NCBI RefSeq assembly: GCF_022919095.1
Contig: NZ_CP095073.1
Location: 682,001-746,000 of the forward strand
Source of the DNA: Halobacillus salinarum
GTDB lineage: Bacteria; Bacillota; Bacilli; Bacillales; Halobacillaceae
Length of the DNA: 64,000 nucleotides
Reading direction: 5' to 3'
Shown here: positions 17,916 through 26,126 of the stretch, one piece after another
Layout of the letters: each line of letters starts with the position of its first letter
How positions within the stretch are numbered: position 1 is the first letter of the stretch
The notes under the pieces: model-generated
What the model was told of the DNA's origin: nothing
The model's database searches: none
The model's input: the letters and a program-made list of their open reading frames with translations, nothing else
Made by a program: the position numbers and the translations under genes

Positions 17916-17946
17916 AACCAGACTCCTCCCGGGGTCTGGTTTTTTG
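17916..17946. terminator. bidirectional terminator between HAD gene and peptide gene
   Basis: Stem AACCAGAC / GTCTGGTT, 10-base loop, T tract on the plus strand (TTTTTTG) and TTCTTTT on the minus strand. Serves both convergent units. Confidence 0.8.
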
Positions 17947-17948
17947 AT

Positions 17949-18092
17949 TCAGGATACCGGTGGATAAATGGCATCATTGTCAGGCTGATAGGCGTTGCCG
18001 GCGGTATCTTGCCATCCAGAAGAGTACCCATAGCCAAAACTTAAGGCAATGGCGAACACTCCAGCTGCGATGAAGGCAGTTACTTTTTTCAT
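17949..18092 (-). CDS. small exported peptide, putative signalling peptide precursor
   Basis: 47 residues: a Lys pair at the N-terminus, a hydrophobic secretion signal (VTAFIAAGVFAIALSFGYG) and a hydrophilic tail that ends QPDNDAIYPPVS. It starts 13 bases after the stop of the TPR regulator, and its AAAGGGGG ribosome site overlaps that stop, so translation is coupled. I use the ATG at 18092; the ATG at 18098 lies too close to the ribosome site. Size, secretion signal and position match PapR, NprX and Phr propeptides of RNPP systems, which mature to 5-10 C-terminal residues. The sequence is not one I recognise. Function is inferred from context. Confidence 0.72.
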   Translation of the reverse strand: MKKVTAFIAAGVFAIALSFGYGYSSGWQDTAGNAYQPDNDAIYPPVS

Positions 18093-18105
18093 CGTCATTC
18101 CCCCT

Positions 18106-19335
18106 TTAGCTGATGATCTGCTTGTAGTAGTCAGAAGCTGATTTATATTTATGTTCCTCATAATAGAGGTCTGCAAGTTTCTTAATATAAAAGTGAAGGT
18201 CGTCCTTATCTCCATATTTTGAGAAATAGGGAAGGATATGATCTTTTAACAATACCTCTATTTCATGATGATCAGCTTCTCTTAATTGGCAGGAAAGATA
18301 TTCAAACTTAAGAAGATATTCTTTATTTTCGTTCTTCTCAGCCAATTCCTTTCCTTTCTTAATAGATATGCGGGCACTTTCTGAATTATTCATAGCCATA
18401 TGGGACTTGCTCATTAAAAATAGAGAGCCCAGCTGTGTACTTGCAGAATCAGAAAGGATATCTATCGCTTTTTGTAAGTAAAGAAGAGCTTGATCATAGT
18501 GCTGCTGATTATATAATAGATAGCCGAAATTATGATAGAGCATTCCCTTGAAAGAGATGTCAATATCTTCAAAAGGACGGTCCATCATTTTTTGGAAATA
18601 ATCCTTTGATAATTCATACTCTCCCAACAGGTTGTAATTAATCCCGAGAATCATATAGCAGTCCATGATCCGTCGGTATTCCAATTGATCCTGAAACAGT
18701 ATGACTGCCTGCTCAGCGTAGGAATTCGAATGAATGAGCTTGTTATGCCGGCTGTAAGCAATGGCCAGCTTATAGCGAAGGTCCCCTTGCTTCTTTGGAC
18801 CTTCAAAGGATAGAGCTGCGTGGAAGGCATGAATGGCTTCTTCAGCTTGGAAAAAGGATAGAGCAGCAGTCCCTTTAATTAACTCAAAATAATACCGTTG
18901 TTCTTCATTCATCAGCGTTTTCATAGGGTCCAGCTCGTGAAGCTGCCTTTGATAAAGCTCTATCTCTCGTTTGAAGAAAAAATAGTAAAGGGAAAATAAT
19001 TCAAAATAGATTTCCATATGATAACTGAGTTCAGCTTCTGAGAATTCAGTTTTCAGCTGGTGATACATTCTATCAGCTTCTAATTCGTTCCTTTGCTGAG
19101 TAAAAGAGTAGAACGAAAAGAGTTCTTTTCTTAATAAGAGGGAGTCGGCTTGAAAGATTCTATGGATTTCAAGACCGAGACGGGTGCAGAGCTTTGCGAG
19201 CACATCTTCCCGTGGCATTCTTTTTCCGTTTTCGATTTGGCTTAAATAAGTGATCGAACATATCTGGTCAGCCAATTGTTCGAGAGTGAGGTCGGATTTT
19301 CGGCGGAAGTAGTGAATTAAATGTCCAAGTTCCAT
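18106..19335 (-). CDS. RNPP-type regulator: XRE helix-turn-helix plus TPR repeats (NprR/PlcR-like)
   Basis: 409 residues from the ATG at 19335; an ATG two codons upstream is possible but stands only 4 bases from GGAG. Residues about 3-60 are an XRE DNA-binding domain (LTLEQLADQICSITYLSQIE, NGKRMPREDVLAKLCTRLG). The rest is a series of TPR-like helical pairs (YHNFGYLLYNQQHYDQALLY and LADLYYEEHKYKSASDYYKQ are clear units). This layout is that of quorum-sensing regulators NprR, PlcR and PrgX, whose TPR domain binds a re-imported peptide. It is not a Rap phosphatase, which would have no HTH. The peptide gene follows directly. A subtilase lies upstream on the same strand, as proteases are common targets. 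Confidence 0.85.
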   Translation of the reverse strand: MELGHLIHYFRRKSDLTLEQLADQICSITYLSQIENGKRMPREDVLAKLCTRLGLEIHRIFQADSLLLRKELFSFYSFTQQRNELEADRMYHQLKTEFSEAELSYHMEIYFELFSLYYFFFKREIELYQRQLHELDPMKTLMNEEQRYYFELIKGTAALSFFQAEEAIHAFHAALSFEGPKKQGDLRYKLAIAYSRHNKLIHSNSYAEQAVILFQDQLEYRRIMDCYMILGINYNLLGEYELSKDYFQKMMDRPFEDIDISFKGMLYHNFGYLLYNQQHYDQALLYLQKAIDILSDSASTQLGSLFLMSKSHMAMNNSESARISIKKGKELAEKNENKEYLLKFEYLSCQLREADHHEIEVLLKDHILPYFSKYGDKDDLHFYIKKLADLYYEEHKYKSASDYYKQIIS

Positions 19336-19446
19336 AGCCATCAAACTCCTTTAATGAAAATGGGGAATGTATGTTCTATTCGATGGAGACCTGGCTGAAT
19401 CCTACCAATCTGTAATAAATTCCTTCCTTAGACCCAAAAAAGACCC

Positions 19447-19481
19447 AAAAACGCTCCATTGTCCTAAAGAACAATAGAGCG
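19447..19481 (-). terminator. terminator of the subtilase gene
   Basis: Stem CGCTCTATTGT / ACAATGGAGCG with an 8-base loop; on the minus strand followed by TTTTTGGGTCTTTTTTGGG. It separates the subtilase from the regulator. Confidence 0.75.
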
Positions 19482-19491
19482 AAGAATCAAG

Positions 19492-20691
19492 TCACTTTAC
19501 CAGGGCAAACCGGCCATCCAATTGCTCATCATTACATGGACTACGTTCTTTGTTTTGAGCTTCTGCGAACGCTTTTAATTTAAGCCGCAAGGAATGGTTC
19601 GACATTTGTAAATCCTGGCTCCAAATTCCCGCAGCTAATCCGGCGATATGAGGGGGAGCCGTGCTGTTCCCGCTTAATGTACGATAACCTCCATCCTTCC
19701 AAGTGGATTCAATCCCTATACCCGGAGCTTTTACGTGGATCTCGCCATCAATAATTTCGTAACCAGCGCCAGTTTGTTTTATAAGTGGGTGTTTATTATT
19801 GGATCTAAGAGAAGTGACTGTATTTGGACCAGATAAATAACTGATCTCTCCTGGCGAAATTTTCGCACGGTTACTTCCTTCGTTAGCCCCTCTAATGATA
19901 AGGGCACCTTTATGATTCGCATAAGTGATCGCTTGTGAGATTAGAGCGTCTCTTTCTTCAAAGCACATGGATATGACTACTTTTGTCCCCGCTTTCTCAG
20001 CTTGATCGGCGGCATGGCGGATGGCATAAGCAACGTCATCAGAATAGCCGCTTCCGTTTTTGCCAAGGACTTTGTATGCCCATAATTTAGCTCCAGGAGC
20101 AATCCCAAAGATTCCTAATCCGTCGGATCCTCCATTTGCTAATACAGTTCCTGCTGCATGGGTTCCATGCCCGTGCTCATCATGGCATTGGTTTCTAAGA
20201 GAGTGCTCTGCACTGCTGAAGTCTTTGCATTGCTCGACATTTTCTGCTAAATCGACGTGATTGATATACACGCCGGTGTCGAGAATAGCGACTCTAACTC
20301 CGCTGCCCCGTCCAGAAGTTCCGTTCATCCCTGCTTCCTGGTACAACGTTTTCACACCTCTTGGAATCCGATCCTTTGGCATTGAGTGGTGAGAAGTGTC
20401 TGAAGAAAGGCCAGGCTCAAGCTTAACTTTGGGTATTAATTCAACATTTATGTTTTGTTTCTTTTTCAATAGTTGATATTGTTTTTCACTTACCGTCGTT
20501 GAGAAACTTTTATCAAAATTCCAACGTACTCCATACTGTTTTTTTACTTGAGGACTAGGCTGATTTTCTCGAATAAGGACACGGATGGTTTTCTTATTTG
20601 CTCTGCTATGTTTTTCATCGGAGAAAAGAACAGAGGAAATTTTCGTTGCAACTACTAGGAACAAATGGCTTAGTAATGAAACGCTCTTCAT
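19492..20691 (-). CDS. subtilisin-like serine protease (S8 family), probably exported
   Basis: 399 residues from the ATG at 20691, which follows GAGGTGGAG; the frame is open further upstream but without a ribosome site. An N-terminal hydrophobic stretch (SLLSHLFLVVATKISSVLF) may be the signal peptide, followed by a propeptide to about residue 110. Catalytic triad: Asp138 (AILDTG), His175 (HGHGTHAAG) and Ser343 (LSGNSTAPPHIAG); oxyanion Asn270 in RGANEGSN. The Ser box reads GNSTAPPH instead of the usual GTSMAxPH. The last ~45 residues form a short extension. It lies beside the NprR-like regulator and may be a target. Confidence 0.88.
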   Translation of the reverse strand: MKSVSLLSHLFLVVATKISSVLFSDEKHSRANKKTIRVLIRENQPSPQVKKQYGVRWNFDKSFSTTVSEKQYQLLKKKQNINVELIPKVKLEPGLSSDTSHHSMPKDRIPRGVKTLYQEAGMNGTSGRGSGVRVAILDTGVYINHVDLAENVEQCKDFSSAEHSLRNQCHDEHGHGTHAAGTVLANGGSDGLGIFGIAPGAKLWAYKVLGKNGSGYSDDVAYAIRHAADQAEKAGTKVVISMCFEERDALISQAITYANHKGALIIRGANEGSNRAKISPGEISYLSGPNTVTSLRSNNKHPLIKQTGAGYEIIDGEIHVKAPGIGIESTWKDGGYRTLSGNSTAPPHIAGLAAGIWSQDLQMSNHSLRLKLKAFAEAQNKERSPCNDEQLDGRFALVK

Positions 20692-20916
20692 TTTTCTCCA
20701 CCTCACATATTTATTATTCCTAAGCTGAACATCCGATGCTTGTCCTTTAGGTACACCCCCTTGAAAAATATCTGAATATTCAATCTTTGTAATCATTATT
20801 GTATCATCGCTTGATCTCAAGGGGTATTGAGAAAAAAACGATAAAAGATTCTATTAAAATACATGTTTACCCTTTTTTTTCTCCACCTCTCTAAAGCAGG
20901 CTGAATGAAAAGCTGT

Positions 20917-21360
20917 TTAGTCCTCGTTTTGCCTGGGAGAATTATGACTGGTGCCAATATTTAATTGTCCGCTTAAATCCCTTACTCCGATTTGCTCAAT
21001 ATTGTTGACATTCTCAAATTTTTCTAAGAAAAGCTGATCTACATAAATGGATGGGCTCTGGTTCCTTTGACAATCTGTAGAATTTAATTTTTCTTTAATC
21101 TCTTTAACTTCGGTTTCGATTACGTGCAGCTTTCGATTGAGTTGAGAACTCAACTTTTTATATAACACAGATGTCTGTTTTTGTATGGTTTGATCAATGT
21201 ACTGTTTTATTTCAATTTCTGAAAGGAAGTCATGAGGTGCTGCCGCTTTTTCCAACTGTCGTTTCATGTGAACTTCTTGGGACCGTAGCTGCTTTAATTT
21301 ATTTTCCACTTCGCTAACGCGTTCACTTAAAGATGAAGGCTTTTTTTGAAAAAGAGACAT
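20917..21360 (-). CDS. coiled-coil spore protein, GerPC-like
   Basis: 147 residues from the ATG at 21360 (AGGTG six bases upstream). A long amphipathic helix covers about residues 10-95 (LSERVSEVENKLKQLRSQEV and similar heptads). The tail VDQLFLEKF ... LSGQLNIGTSH resembles the C-terminal motif of GerPC (DQLKVE..LEGTLNIG). Last gene of a five-gene sporulation operon with GerPA/GerPF-like proteins. GerP proteins are needed for permeability of the spore coat to germinants. The link to GerPC is by motif only. Confidence 0.6.
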   Translation of the reverse strand: MSLFQKKPSSLSERVSEVENKLKQLRSQEVHMKRQLEKAAAPHDFLSEIEIKQYIDQTIQKQTSVLYKKLSSQLNRKLHVIETEVKEIKEKLNSTDCQRNQSPSIYVDQLFLEKFENVNNIEQIGVRDLSGQLNIGTSHNSPRQNED

Positions 21361-21377
21361 AGGTCTCACCTCATAGT

Positions 21378-21815
21378 TTATTCAATCATAATTCTGCGTT
21401 CTGGTTTTTGGATTCGCATGTAACGGATGAGTAAAAGGCCATTTACATATTTGGTTTGCAAAGGTACATCTTCCGCCGGTTCGGGAAGGATGATGGTCCG
21501 TTCGAATTCCCCGTATTTCCGTTCTTGTTGAATGGTTTTGTGTCCTTCAAGAAGAGGATGGACAATCCCTTTTATTCTTAGCTTATTTTCAGTAATTGTA
21601 AGCTCAATGTCTTCTTTATGCACCCCTGAAAGTTCAATAAATACATATACCTCTTCTTCTGTTGTGTGTATATCAGCCGGAGGATAGGCAGGGCTTGTGG
21701 ACTGCTTATCGATTTCAACCATATTTCCGTCTTTCTCAAAAACGTGGGTCCAGAAATCTCCTGTTTGATATTGTTTGGCAATATCCATCCACTGGTGAAG
21801 CTTATCGGACTCCAT
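21378..21815 (-). CDS. Hsp20/alpha-crystallin family protein, probable spore coat type
   Basis: 145 residues. The alpha-crystallin domain runs from about 50 to 140: PPADIHTTEEEVYVFIELSG, VHKEDIELTITENKLRIKG, then YGEFERTIILPEPAED and the VNGLLLIRYMR strand that replaces the usual GVLTVxxPK. The N-terminal region is short. A tandem second Hsp20 gene is upstream with 15 bases between. Their place inside a gerP-like operon points to coat function as for CotP rather than heat shock. Confidence 0.78.
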   Translation of the reverse strand: MESDKLHQWMDIAKQYQTGDFWTHVFEKDGNMVEIDKQSTSPAYPPADIHTTEEEVYVFIELSGVHKEDIELTITENKLRIKGIVHPLLEGHKTIQQERKYGEFERTIILPEPAEDVPLQTKYVNGLLLIRYMRIQKPERRIMIE

Positions 21816-21830
21816 TCAAAACCCTCCCTG

Positions 21831-22277
21831 CTAATCCCTTTTGACATTGATTTCAGAATACTGAGTATCGACTTTCTTCGGAAGCCTGATTTGTAGTTCT
21901 TCATCGCTGTACCTGGCGACCGCGCCTTTTTTCTTTACTAGGGCGGGAAGTGTAATTGTATGAAGGTCTCCAGGCTTTGGAAATCCTTCAATCATCAATT
22001 GGTAGGACTTGTGGTAAATTTTCAATTCTTCAAGCGAATCACTGGGGTGGACAGGGATCTTTATATACACATGGTCATGAGTATCAAAGACGCTTTCATT
22101 GAGGTTCTTTTCTCTTGGTGTTGCCGGAGCAGCAAGTCCGCCCATATGAGCGAATCCTGCAGGCATGGAATTTTCCAATACTCCGTTAACGAACTTATGA
22201 ATATCGTTAGACTGGGCAGCTTTCATCCATTTTTGGGCATCTTCGCCAAAAGGAAACATCGATTGAAATGGATTCAT
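21831..22277 (-). CDS. Hsp20-like protein with divergent alpha-crystallin domain, probable spore coat type
   Basis: 148 residues. The C-terminal half has the crystallin pattern: VFDTHDHVYIKIPVHPSDS, LEELKIYHKSYQLMIEGF, HTITLPALVKKKGAVARYSD and ELQIRLPKK. The N-terminal 60 residues, with KWMKAAQSNDIHKFVNGVLE, are unlike ordinary small heat-shock proteins. AGAAGGAGAT ribosome site. Third gene of the operon that starts at the SigK-type promoter. B. subtilis CotP/YdfT-like coat proteins are the nearest idea; not certain. Confidence 0.65.
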   Translation of the reverse strand: MNPFQSMFPFGEDAQKWMKAAQSNDIHKFVNGVLENSMPAGFAHMGGLAAPATPREKNLNESVFDTHDHVYIKIPVHPSDSLEELKIYHKSYQLMIEGFPKPGDLHTITLPALVKKKGAVARYSDEELQIRLPKKVDTQYSEINVKRD

Positions 22278-22299
22278 AAGATCTCCTTCTTTCTATCCG

Positions 22300-22542
22300 C
22301 TAAAATTGACTTGTGAATGGAGGGGATGGGTTGGCATTTTGATCTTGATCTGTTAAGGATGTATCGAAGTAACTATTCGCCATACAAGAGGCTGAGGAAG
22401 AAAGGTCTCCATTTGAAAAGTTGATGCCTATATTTTTCGAGTTTGCGGTGTGACTGTTCTGAACGATGCCTCCAAAATCTAGGTTTGCGTTTTGAGTAAC
22501 TCCGTTCGTCTTCACGTTAAATACGTTGATTAGAAACGGCAT
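22300..22542 (-). CDS. GerPA/GerPF-family spore germination protein
   Basis: 80 residues. It starts MPFLINVFNVKTNGVTQNAN, then NLDFGGIVQNSHTANSKNIG, the small-residue, Asn-rich beta pattern of GerPA/GerPF proteins. The tail is Asp/Asn/Ser-rich. Good GAAAGGAGGGAG ribosome site, 15 bases after the paralogue upstream. Thought to act in the inner spore coat to let germinants through. Confidence 0.78.
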   Translation of the reverse strand: MPFLINVFNVKTNGVTQNANLDFGGIVQNSHTANSKNIGINFSNGDLSSSASCMANSYFDTSLTDQDQNANPSPPFTSQF

Positions 22543-22557
22543 AAGCTCCCTCCTTTC

Positions 22558-22800
22558 TTATTGCTGCGTAGCATTAACATCGGCGGAGTTTCCGCTTTGT
22601 CCTTGATCCTCAACATCAGGATCAATATATACATTCTCCATGCCTGCGCTGGCAGGAGCTGCGTCCCCGTAGGAAGTATTCTGACCGGTGGCTTTTGAGT
22701 TGGCAGTAGGGGAATTATGGAGGGCATCGCCTATGTTGACCGAGCCGTTATGAGAGATGCTGTTAACTTTAATGTTATAAATGTTATTTATGGACGGCAT
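22558..22800 (-). CDS. GerPA/GerPF-family spore germination protein
   Basis: 80 residues, paralogous to the next gene: MPSINNIYNIKVNSISHNG, then VNIGDALHNSPTANSKATGQ. The NxGD..xxSP.xxxK pattern is the family signature (compare GerPA INFGDSFxISPKxxxK). The tail VYIDPDVEDQGQS matches the DPDVxDQ motif of GerPA. First gene of the operon, with AAAAAGGAGGAG before the ATG and a SigK-type promoter 36 bases further up. Confidence 0.82.
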   Translation of the reverse strand: MPSINNIYNIKVNSISHNGSVNIGDALHNSPTANSKATGQNTSYGDAAPASAGMENVYIDPDVEDQGQSGNSADVNATQQ

Positions 22801-22835
22801 CTGTCAAACTCCTCCTTTTTCTCCCTAATCTCTTG

Positions 22836-22863
22836 TAATGTATGCGAATTTCTTGGGGAACGT
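22836..22863 (-). promoter_or_regulatory. SigK-type promoter of the gerP-like/Hsp20 operon
   Basis: On the minus strand AC (22863-22862), 17 bases, then CATACATTA (22844-22836). This matches the late mother-cell consensus AC-N16/17-CATAnnnTA exactly, and lies about 40 bases before the gerPA-like ATG. The B. subtilis gerP operon is SigK-dependent. Confidence 0.65.
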
Positions 22864-22979
22864 TATAAGAACTTGTTGAAAGCGTTTACGAATTTCGAGC
22901 AGGAGATTGCATTAGAAAGGAAGAATAAGCAAGTAAGGAAAAGTTTACGCCCAAAACGATGGCTTATGAGGAGGCACAT

Positions 22980-24128
22980 ATGAAAGCTTCTTACATACAG
23001 GAAGAACATGAAATCCTAAGAAAATCTCTTCGCAGGTTTCTTGAAAAGGAAGCCTATCCTTCCTTTCAGGAATGGGAAGACAACGGCCTGATTCCGAGAA
23101 GCTTTTGGAAAAAGCTTGGCGGCCAAGGATATTTGTGTCCGTGGCTTCCTGAAAAATACGGTGGTTTTGAAGCGGATTTTGGTTATTCCGTCATCATTAA
23201 TGAAGAACTTGAAAGGGTCGGCACAGGTTTGATTGGCGTTGGCCTCCATAGCGATATTGTAGTCCCCTATTTAATGGCATATGGAAAGGAAGAACAAAAA
23301 GAGAGATGGCTTCCTAAATGTACAACCGGAGAGATTATTACCGCTATTGCGATGACTGAACCTGGAGCAGGATCTGACCTTGCAGCTATACGGACGTCGG
23401 CAGTAAAGCATGCGGATCATTATGTAGTAAATGGGGAAAAGACATTTATTACAAATGGAAAGCATGCAGATTTGATCCTGCTCGTGTGTAAGACAAATGT
23501 TAAAACCAGCCCCGCTCACAAAGGGATCAGTCTTTTGCTCGTGGAGAAAGATACAGAGGGATTTACGAAAGGAAATAAACTATCTAAAGTCGGCCTGCAT
23601 AGTCAGGATACAGCTGAATTAATCTTTGAAGATGCTAAAGTGCCAGTCACAAATCTCCTTGGCAGTGAAGGAGAAGGTTTTTATTATCTAATGAAACATC
23701 TGCAGCAGGAACGCTTGATTGTAGCTATTGGTGGAATTGCAGCCTGTGAGAGAATGCTTGAAATCACGATTGATTATGTGAAAAAGAGAGAAGCATTTGG
23801 ACGACCTGTTGCGGCTTTTCAAAACACCCAGTTTACGCTGGCTGAATTGCAAACGGAAGTGGAAATCGGCCGTGCTTTCTTAGACCGCACAATAGAGGCG
23901 CATATGAATAAAGAAGAGGTCGTAAAAGAAGTGTCGATGGCAAAGTGGTGGATTACAGACTTAGTAAAGAAGACGGCCGCTACCTGTATGCAATTACACG
24001 GAGGCTATGGATATATGGAAGAATATGAGATTGCAAGAAGGTACAGGGATGCACCTGTCGCTGCGATCTATGCAGGTTCCAATGAAATTATGAAAACGAT
24101 CATCGCGAAGAAAATGGGACTTTCTTAA
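22980..24128 (+). CDS. acyl-CoA dehydrogenase
   Basis: FAD enzyme for the first step of beta-oxidation, 382 residues from the ATG at 22980 just after GAGGAGG. Motifs: IAMTEPGAGSDLAAI (substrate/FAD site), VVNGEKTFITNG, and QLHGGYGYMEEYEIARRYRD near the C-terminus. At the position where many short-chain enzymes have the catalytic Glu (IYEGT) it reads IYAGSNEIM, as in long-chain types, where the base comes from another helix. First gene of a four-gene fatty-acid operon with close spacing. Confidence 0.93.
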   Translation: MKASYIQEEHEILRKSLRRFLEKEAYPSFQEWEDNGLIPRSFWKKLGGQGYLCPWLPEKYGGFEADFGYSVIINEELERVGTGLIGVGLHSDIVVPYLMAYGKEEQKERWLPKCTTGEIITAIAMTEPGAGSDLAAIRTSAVKHADHYVVNGEKTFITNGKHADLILLVCKTNVKTSPAHKGISLLLVEKDTEGFTKGNKLSKVGLHSQDTAELIFEDAKVPVTNLLGSEGEGFYYLMKHLQQERLIVAIGGIAACERMLEITIDYVKKREAFGRPVAAFQNTQFTLAELQTEVEIGRAFLDRTIEAHMNKEEVVKEVSMAKWWITDLVKKTAATCMQLHGGYGYMEEYEIARRYRDAPVAAIYAGSNEIMKTIIAKKMGLS

Positions 24129-24140
24129 GGAGTTGAGTTG

Positions 24141-25295
24141 ATGAGAGAGGCAGTAATCGTGGAGGCTGTGCGTACTCCAGTTGGGAAGAGGAATGGAACT
24201 CTTGCCCACACAAGACCAGATGACTTATTAGCGCTGGTTTTAAAAGAATTGATAAACAGGTCCGGAATCAACGTGGAGGAAGTCGATGACGTTATTGCCG
24301 GCTGTGTATCTCAAGTAGGGGAACAATCGGGGGACATTGCCAGGATAGCTGCTTTAAGTGCCGGTTTTCCCGTGGAAGTTCCAGGGGTCACTATTGACCG
24401 TCAATGTGGGTCAAGCCAGCAAGCCATTCATTTTGCCTCCCAGGCCATTGTGAGCGGAGATATGGATGTAGTGATTGGATGCGGGGTGGAAAGCATGTCG
24501 CGGGTGCCTATGTTTTCAAACCGGCAAGGAAGCGAGTACAGCCGTCAGCTGACAGAGCAGTATGAAATGATCAATCAGGGGTTGTCAGCTGAAAGAATTG
24601 CAGAAAAATGGAACCTGAGTAAACAATCATTGGATCAATTTGCGGTCGAAAGTCATAGAAAGGCGCTGCAAGCAATTAAGGAAGGCAGATTTGAAAAAGA
24701 AACGATGGAGGTCCACGTAGTAAACGAAGAAGGAAAAACGAAGGCTGTGACTATCGATGAAGGTCCGCGGCCGGGAACTTCAATCGAAGCTCTATCTTCC
24801 TTAAAGCCACCCTTTAAAGAAAGTGGACGGATTACGGCTGGTAATGCAAGCCAAATTAGTGATGGAGCGGCTGCGGTGCTAATAATGTCAAAAGAGAAAG
24901 CGGAGTCGTTAAATATAAGGCCGCGTTTTAGAATTCGGTCGAGGGCAGTGGTTGGATCAGACCCTACTTTAATGCTTACGGGGCCGGTGGCAGCTACATA
25001 TAAAGCTTTACAAAAAGCCGGACTGAGTATTGGCGATATCGACCTTTTTGAAGTCAATGAAGCTTTTGCCTCTGTTCCGTTATATTGGCTTAAGGAAACG
25101 GGTGCCTCAGCGGCTAGGCTGAATGTGAATGGCGGAGCTATTGCACTTGGTCACCCACTTGGGGCAACTGGAGCGAAACTGATGACGACTTTAATACACG
25201 AACTTGAACGCACAGGAGGACAATATGGCCTTCTGGCGGTTTGTGAAGGATTAGGTATGGCTAATGCTACAATCATTGAAAGATTGGAGGATTAA
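24141..25295 (+). CDS. acetyl-CoA acyltransferase (thiolase)
   Basis: 384 residues, ATG at 24141 after GGAGTTGAG. The acylated Cys is in TIDRQCGSSQQAI, the catalytic His in GGAIALGHPLGATGAK, and the second Cys in VCEGLGMANATI, where CEGLG replaces the usual CxGGG. FEVNEAFASVPL is also typical. Cleaves 3-ketoacyl-CoA in fatty-acid breakdown; type (FadA or acetoacetyl) cannot be settled. Twelve bases after the dehydrogenase and 3 bases before the SDR. Confidence 0.93.
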   Translation: MREAVIVEAVRTPVGKRNGTLAHTRPDDLLALVLKELINRSGINVEEVDDVIAGCVSQVGEQSGDIARIAALSAGFPVEVPGVTIDRQCGSSQQAIHFASQAIVSGDMDVVIGCGVESMSRVPMFSNRQGSEYSRQLTEQYEMINQGLSAERIAEKWNLSKQSLDQFAVESHRKALQAIKEGRFEKETMEVHVVNEEGKTKAVTIDEGPRPGTSIEALSSLKPPFKESGRITAGNASQISDGAAAVLIMSKEKAESLNIRPRFRIRSRAVVGSDPTLMLTGPVAATYKALQKAGLSIGDIDLFEVNEAFASVPLYWLKETGASAARLNVNGGAIALGHPLGATGAKLMTTLIHELERTGGQYGLLAVCEGLGMANATIIERLED

Positions 25296-25298
25296 CTT

Positions 25299-26066
25299 AT
25301 GGACATTGCGAACGTCATAGCCGTTGTTACGGGTGGTGCTTCAGGATTAGGAGAGGCTGCCGTCAGAAAGATCGCAGCTGGCGGAGGCAGGGCAGTAATT
25401 GCAGATCTTAATGCAGACAAAGGGAGAAAGTTAGCGGAAGAGTTAGGGGAACAAGTACTCTTTCAAGAGGTCGACGTTACTTCAGAAACGGATGTTGCAT
25501 ACACACTCGAAGCAGCAGCCGATAAATTTGGTCCTGTAAATACAGTGGTTAATTGTGCAGGAATTGTAATTGCAGAAAAAGTATCCGGCAGAGATGGACC
25601 ACATGCTTACGAGAGCTTTTCTAAAGTCATTGAAGTGAACCTGCTTGGCACTTTTAACGTGATTCGGTTAGCTGCGGACAGCATGAAAAACAACCCGGCA
25701 AATAGCGATGGAGAACGCGGTGTCATGATTAATACGGCTTCTATAGCTGCCTTTGAAGGACAGATAGGACAAGCGGCTTACAGTGCCTCAAAAGGAGGCG
25801 TGGCCAGTATGACCCTTCCCATTTCGAGAGAACTCGCTCGTTATGGTATACGGGTAATGACTATCGCACCTGGAGTATTTGAAACCCCGATGTTCAGCGT
25901 GCTGCCGGAATCCGCAAAAGAAACGCTTGGGAAGATGACTCCGTTCCCGAATCGTCTTGGCAAACCAGACGAATACGGGAAATTAGTGATAAGTATTTTG
26001 GATAACCCAATGCTTAATGGGGAGGTGATCCGTCTCGACGGAGCAATACGTATGCAGCCGAAATAA
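25299..26066 (+). CDS. SDR-family 3-hydroxyacyl-CoA dehydrogenase
   Basis: 255 residues. Rossmann motif [20 protein letters not shown], catalytic Ser and YxxxK in [24 protein letters not shown], and the lipid-type segment [18 protein letters not shown]. The pattern closely follows human HSD17B10 (type II 3-hydroxyacyl-CoA dehydrogenase), which oxidises 3-hydroxyacyl-CoA. It starts 3 bases after the thiolase stop, so coupling is likely. No enoyl-CoA hydratase is in the operon. Confidence 0.9.
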   Translation: MDIANVIAVVTGGASGLGEAAVRKIAAGGGRAVIADLNADKGRKLAEELGEQVLFQEVDVTSETDVAYTLEAAADKFGPVNTVVNCAGIVIAEKVSGRDGPHAYESFSKVIEVNLLGTFNVIRLAADSMKNNPANSDGERGVMINTASIAAFEGQIGQAAYSASKGGVASMTLPISRELARYGIRVMTIAPGVFETPMFSVLPESAKETLGKMTPFPNRLGKPDEYGKLVISILDNPMLNGEVIRLDGAIRMQPK

Positions 26067-26126
26067 CTGTCTTGGGTGAGAGGTCATGTCTTGTGTCAAA
26101 TCATACAAAGGAGTCGATTTTAAAAA

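Noticed and set aside
18106-19335. Rap phosphatase
   Set aside because: Rap proteins share TPR repeats but have no N-terminal helix-turn-helix; this protein clearly has one.
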